Positions 63,060 through 64,000 of a DNA stretch of 64,000 nt are shown piece after piece (within the stretch, counting starts at the first letter, position 1; each line of letters opens with the position of its first letter). The position numbers were made by a program, and so were the translations under genes. Source of the stretch: Vibrio hyugaensis (GTDB lineage Bacteria > Pseudomonadota > Gammaproteobacteria > Enterobacterales > Vibrionaceae); the NCBI RefSeq assembly GCF_002906655.1, contig NZ_CP025794.1, forward strand, positions 1,240,001 through 1,304,000, given 5' to 3'. Under the pieces are notes generated by a model. The model did no database searches and was not told the origin of the DNA. It worked only from the letters and a program-made list of their open reading frames with translations.

Positions 63060-64000
63060 TTAGTACGTACGTGCTTTTGGCGGAAATGCTTCACGATGGA
63101 TTGGTTCCATGTTTACACCACGTTTAGCCATTGCTTCCGTTTCCGGGTTGTAGATTGAATGGCATAGCCACTGCTCATCATCACGGTCTGGGAAGTCAAA
63201 GCGAGCATGTGCACCACGGCTTTCTGTGCGGTAGTTTGCTGCTACAGCTGTTGCGTATGCTGTTTCCATCAAGTTCTCTAGTTCTAGACACTCAATACGT
63301 TGAGTGTTGAACTCTGTCGATTTGTCAGCAAGGTGTGCGTTCTTCAGACGCTCACGGATAACTTTAAGCTCTTCAAGACCTTTAGCCATTGCATCACCTT
63401 CACGGAATACCGAGAAGTTGTTTTGCATACATTGTTGTAGGTCTTTACGAATTTGCGCTGGATCTTCACCGTCAGTGCTATTTTCCCAACGGTTGTAACG
63501 CTCTAGTGAACGTTCAATGTCTGCTTCAGTTGCAGGTTTCGCATCAGCTTGTTTAAGCAGTGTTTCACCTAGGTGCAGACCTGTTGCACGACCAAATACC
63601 ACCAAGTCTAGTAGTGAGTTACCACCAAGACGGTTTGCACCGTGTACTGATACTGATGCAATTTCACCACAAGCGAATAGGCCTTGAACTTCAACATCCG
63701 CGCCGTTTTCATCTTGCTTAATCGCTTGGCCTGATACCTGAGTAGGAATACCACCCATCATATAGTGACACGTAGGAATTACTGGGATTGGCTCTTTGAC
63801 CGGATCAACGTGCGCAAATGTACGAGACAACTCACAAACGCCCGGTAAACGAGACTCCAGTGTATCTTTACCTAGGTGATCAAGTTTCAATTTAATATGT
63901 GGACCCCAAGGGCCATCACAGCCACGACCTTCACGGATTTCAATCATCATTGAACGTGCAACCACGTCACGACCAGCAAGGTCTTTCGCGTTTGGTGCGT
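63060..64000 (-). CDS. sdhA: Succinate dehydrogenase flavoprotein subunit, C-terminal part (truncated by window)
   Basis: The frame is open to the right edge; about 313 C-terminal residues are visible. Preceding the first in-frame start, the frame reads [10 protein letters not shown], matching SdhA, so the true start is outside. Features include [37 protein letters not shown] (active-site His/Arg region), [30 protein letters not shown] (FAD contact) and the final FPPKARTY. It oxidises succinate to fumarate. Membrane subunits sdhC/D are expected beyond the window. Confidence 0.97.
   Translation of the reverse strand, partial: APNAKDLAGRDVVARSMMIEIREGRGCDGPWGPHIKLKLDHLGKDTLESRLPGVCELSRTFAHVDPVKEPIPVIPTCHYMMGGIPTQVSGQAIKQDENGADVEVQGLFACGEIASVSVHGANRLGGNSLLDLVVFGRATGLHLGETLLKQADAKPATEADIERSLERYNRWENSTDGEDPAQIRKDLQQCMQNNFSVFREGDAMAKGLEELKVIRERLKNAHLADKSTEFNTQRIECLELENLMETAYATAVAANYRTESRGAHARFDFPDRDDEQWLCHSIYNPETEAMAKRGVNMEPIHREAFPPKARTY

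Overview
The window is chromosomal DNA of a Vibrio, most probably of the Harveyi clade (V. parahaemolyticus, V. alginolyticus, V. campbellii and relatives). This rests on the gene content and order: minCDE next to ycgL, the yoaA-tsaB-slp-fadD-rnd string, feoABC, znuA/znuCB, the suc-sdh block, and Vibrio-type small interspersed repeats. The species is inference; no marker was aligned.

Layout. (1) 1-3.7 kb is an AT-rich accessory patch. It holds the 3' end of a colicin E2/E9-type HNH DNase toxin, its Im9-like immunity gene, two further small genes and a large convergent gene of unknown family. (2) 4.1-22.1 kb is an aryl polyene (APE) pigment cluster. Three genes run leftward (a halogenase-like flavoenzyme, a methyltransferase, a lipoprotein). 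About 16 tightly overlapping genes run rightward in the order of the described ape operons: chain-length factor, acyltransferase, two ACPs, acyl-ACP ligase, two dehydratases, glycosyltransferase-acyltransferase fusion, thioesterase, LolA-like carrier, MMPL exporter, lipoprotein, ketoreductase and two ketosynthases, plus an MIO aromatic ammonia-lyase. (3) An IS3-family element sits exactly at the stop codon of the last ape gene, followed by the displaced operon terminator and tRNA-Arg(TCT). (4) folD has a PurR operator. A 1.3-kb array of ~100-bp repeats follows, enclosing a DUF559 endonuclease gene and reaching to the nupC stop codon. (5) 26-44.7 kb is conserved housekeeping DNA: nupC, a LysR regulator, mltB, ycgL, minCDE, rnd, fadD, a hydrolase, slp, tsaB, yoaA, purU, yecM, argS, a HIT protein and a YqhA-family protein, with two MITE-like repeats in the gaps. 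(6) 44.7-54.4 kb carries feoABC, a candidate small RNA, a very large membrane sensor fused to an AraC DNA-binding domain, and the zinc uptake genes znuA and znuCB around a Zur palindrome. (7) An IS50/Tn5-like element splits the shared znuB/sucD terminator. (8) The window ends in the TCA-cycle block sucD-sucC-sucB-sucA-sdhB-sdhA (leftward; sdhA runs off the end).

How the parts work together. The APE genes form a self-contained type II synthase: an aryl acid, possibly made by the ammonia-lyase, is loaded on an ACP, extended and dehydrated to a polyene, then attached to a lipid carrier and exported by the MMPL/LolA/lipoprotein set. The metal genes are arranged for Fur- and Zur-type control. The best candidates for something undescribed are the DUF559-linked repeat array, the structured RNA upstream of feo, the receiver-less AraC membrane sensor, the 620-residue protein beside the DNase toxin, and the lyase/halogenase-like tailoring of the APE cluster. 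All calls come from reading the sequence; no database search was run.
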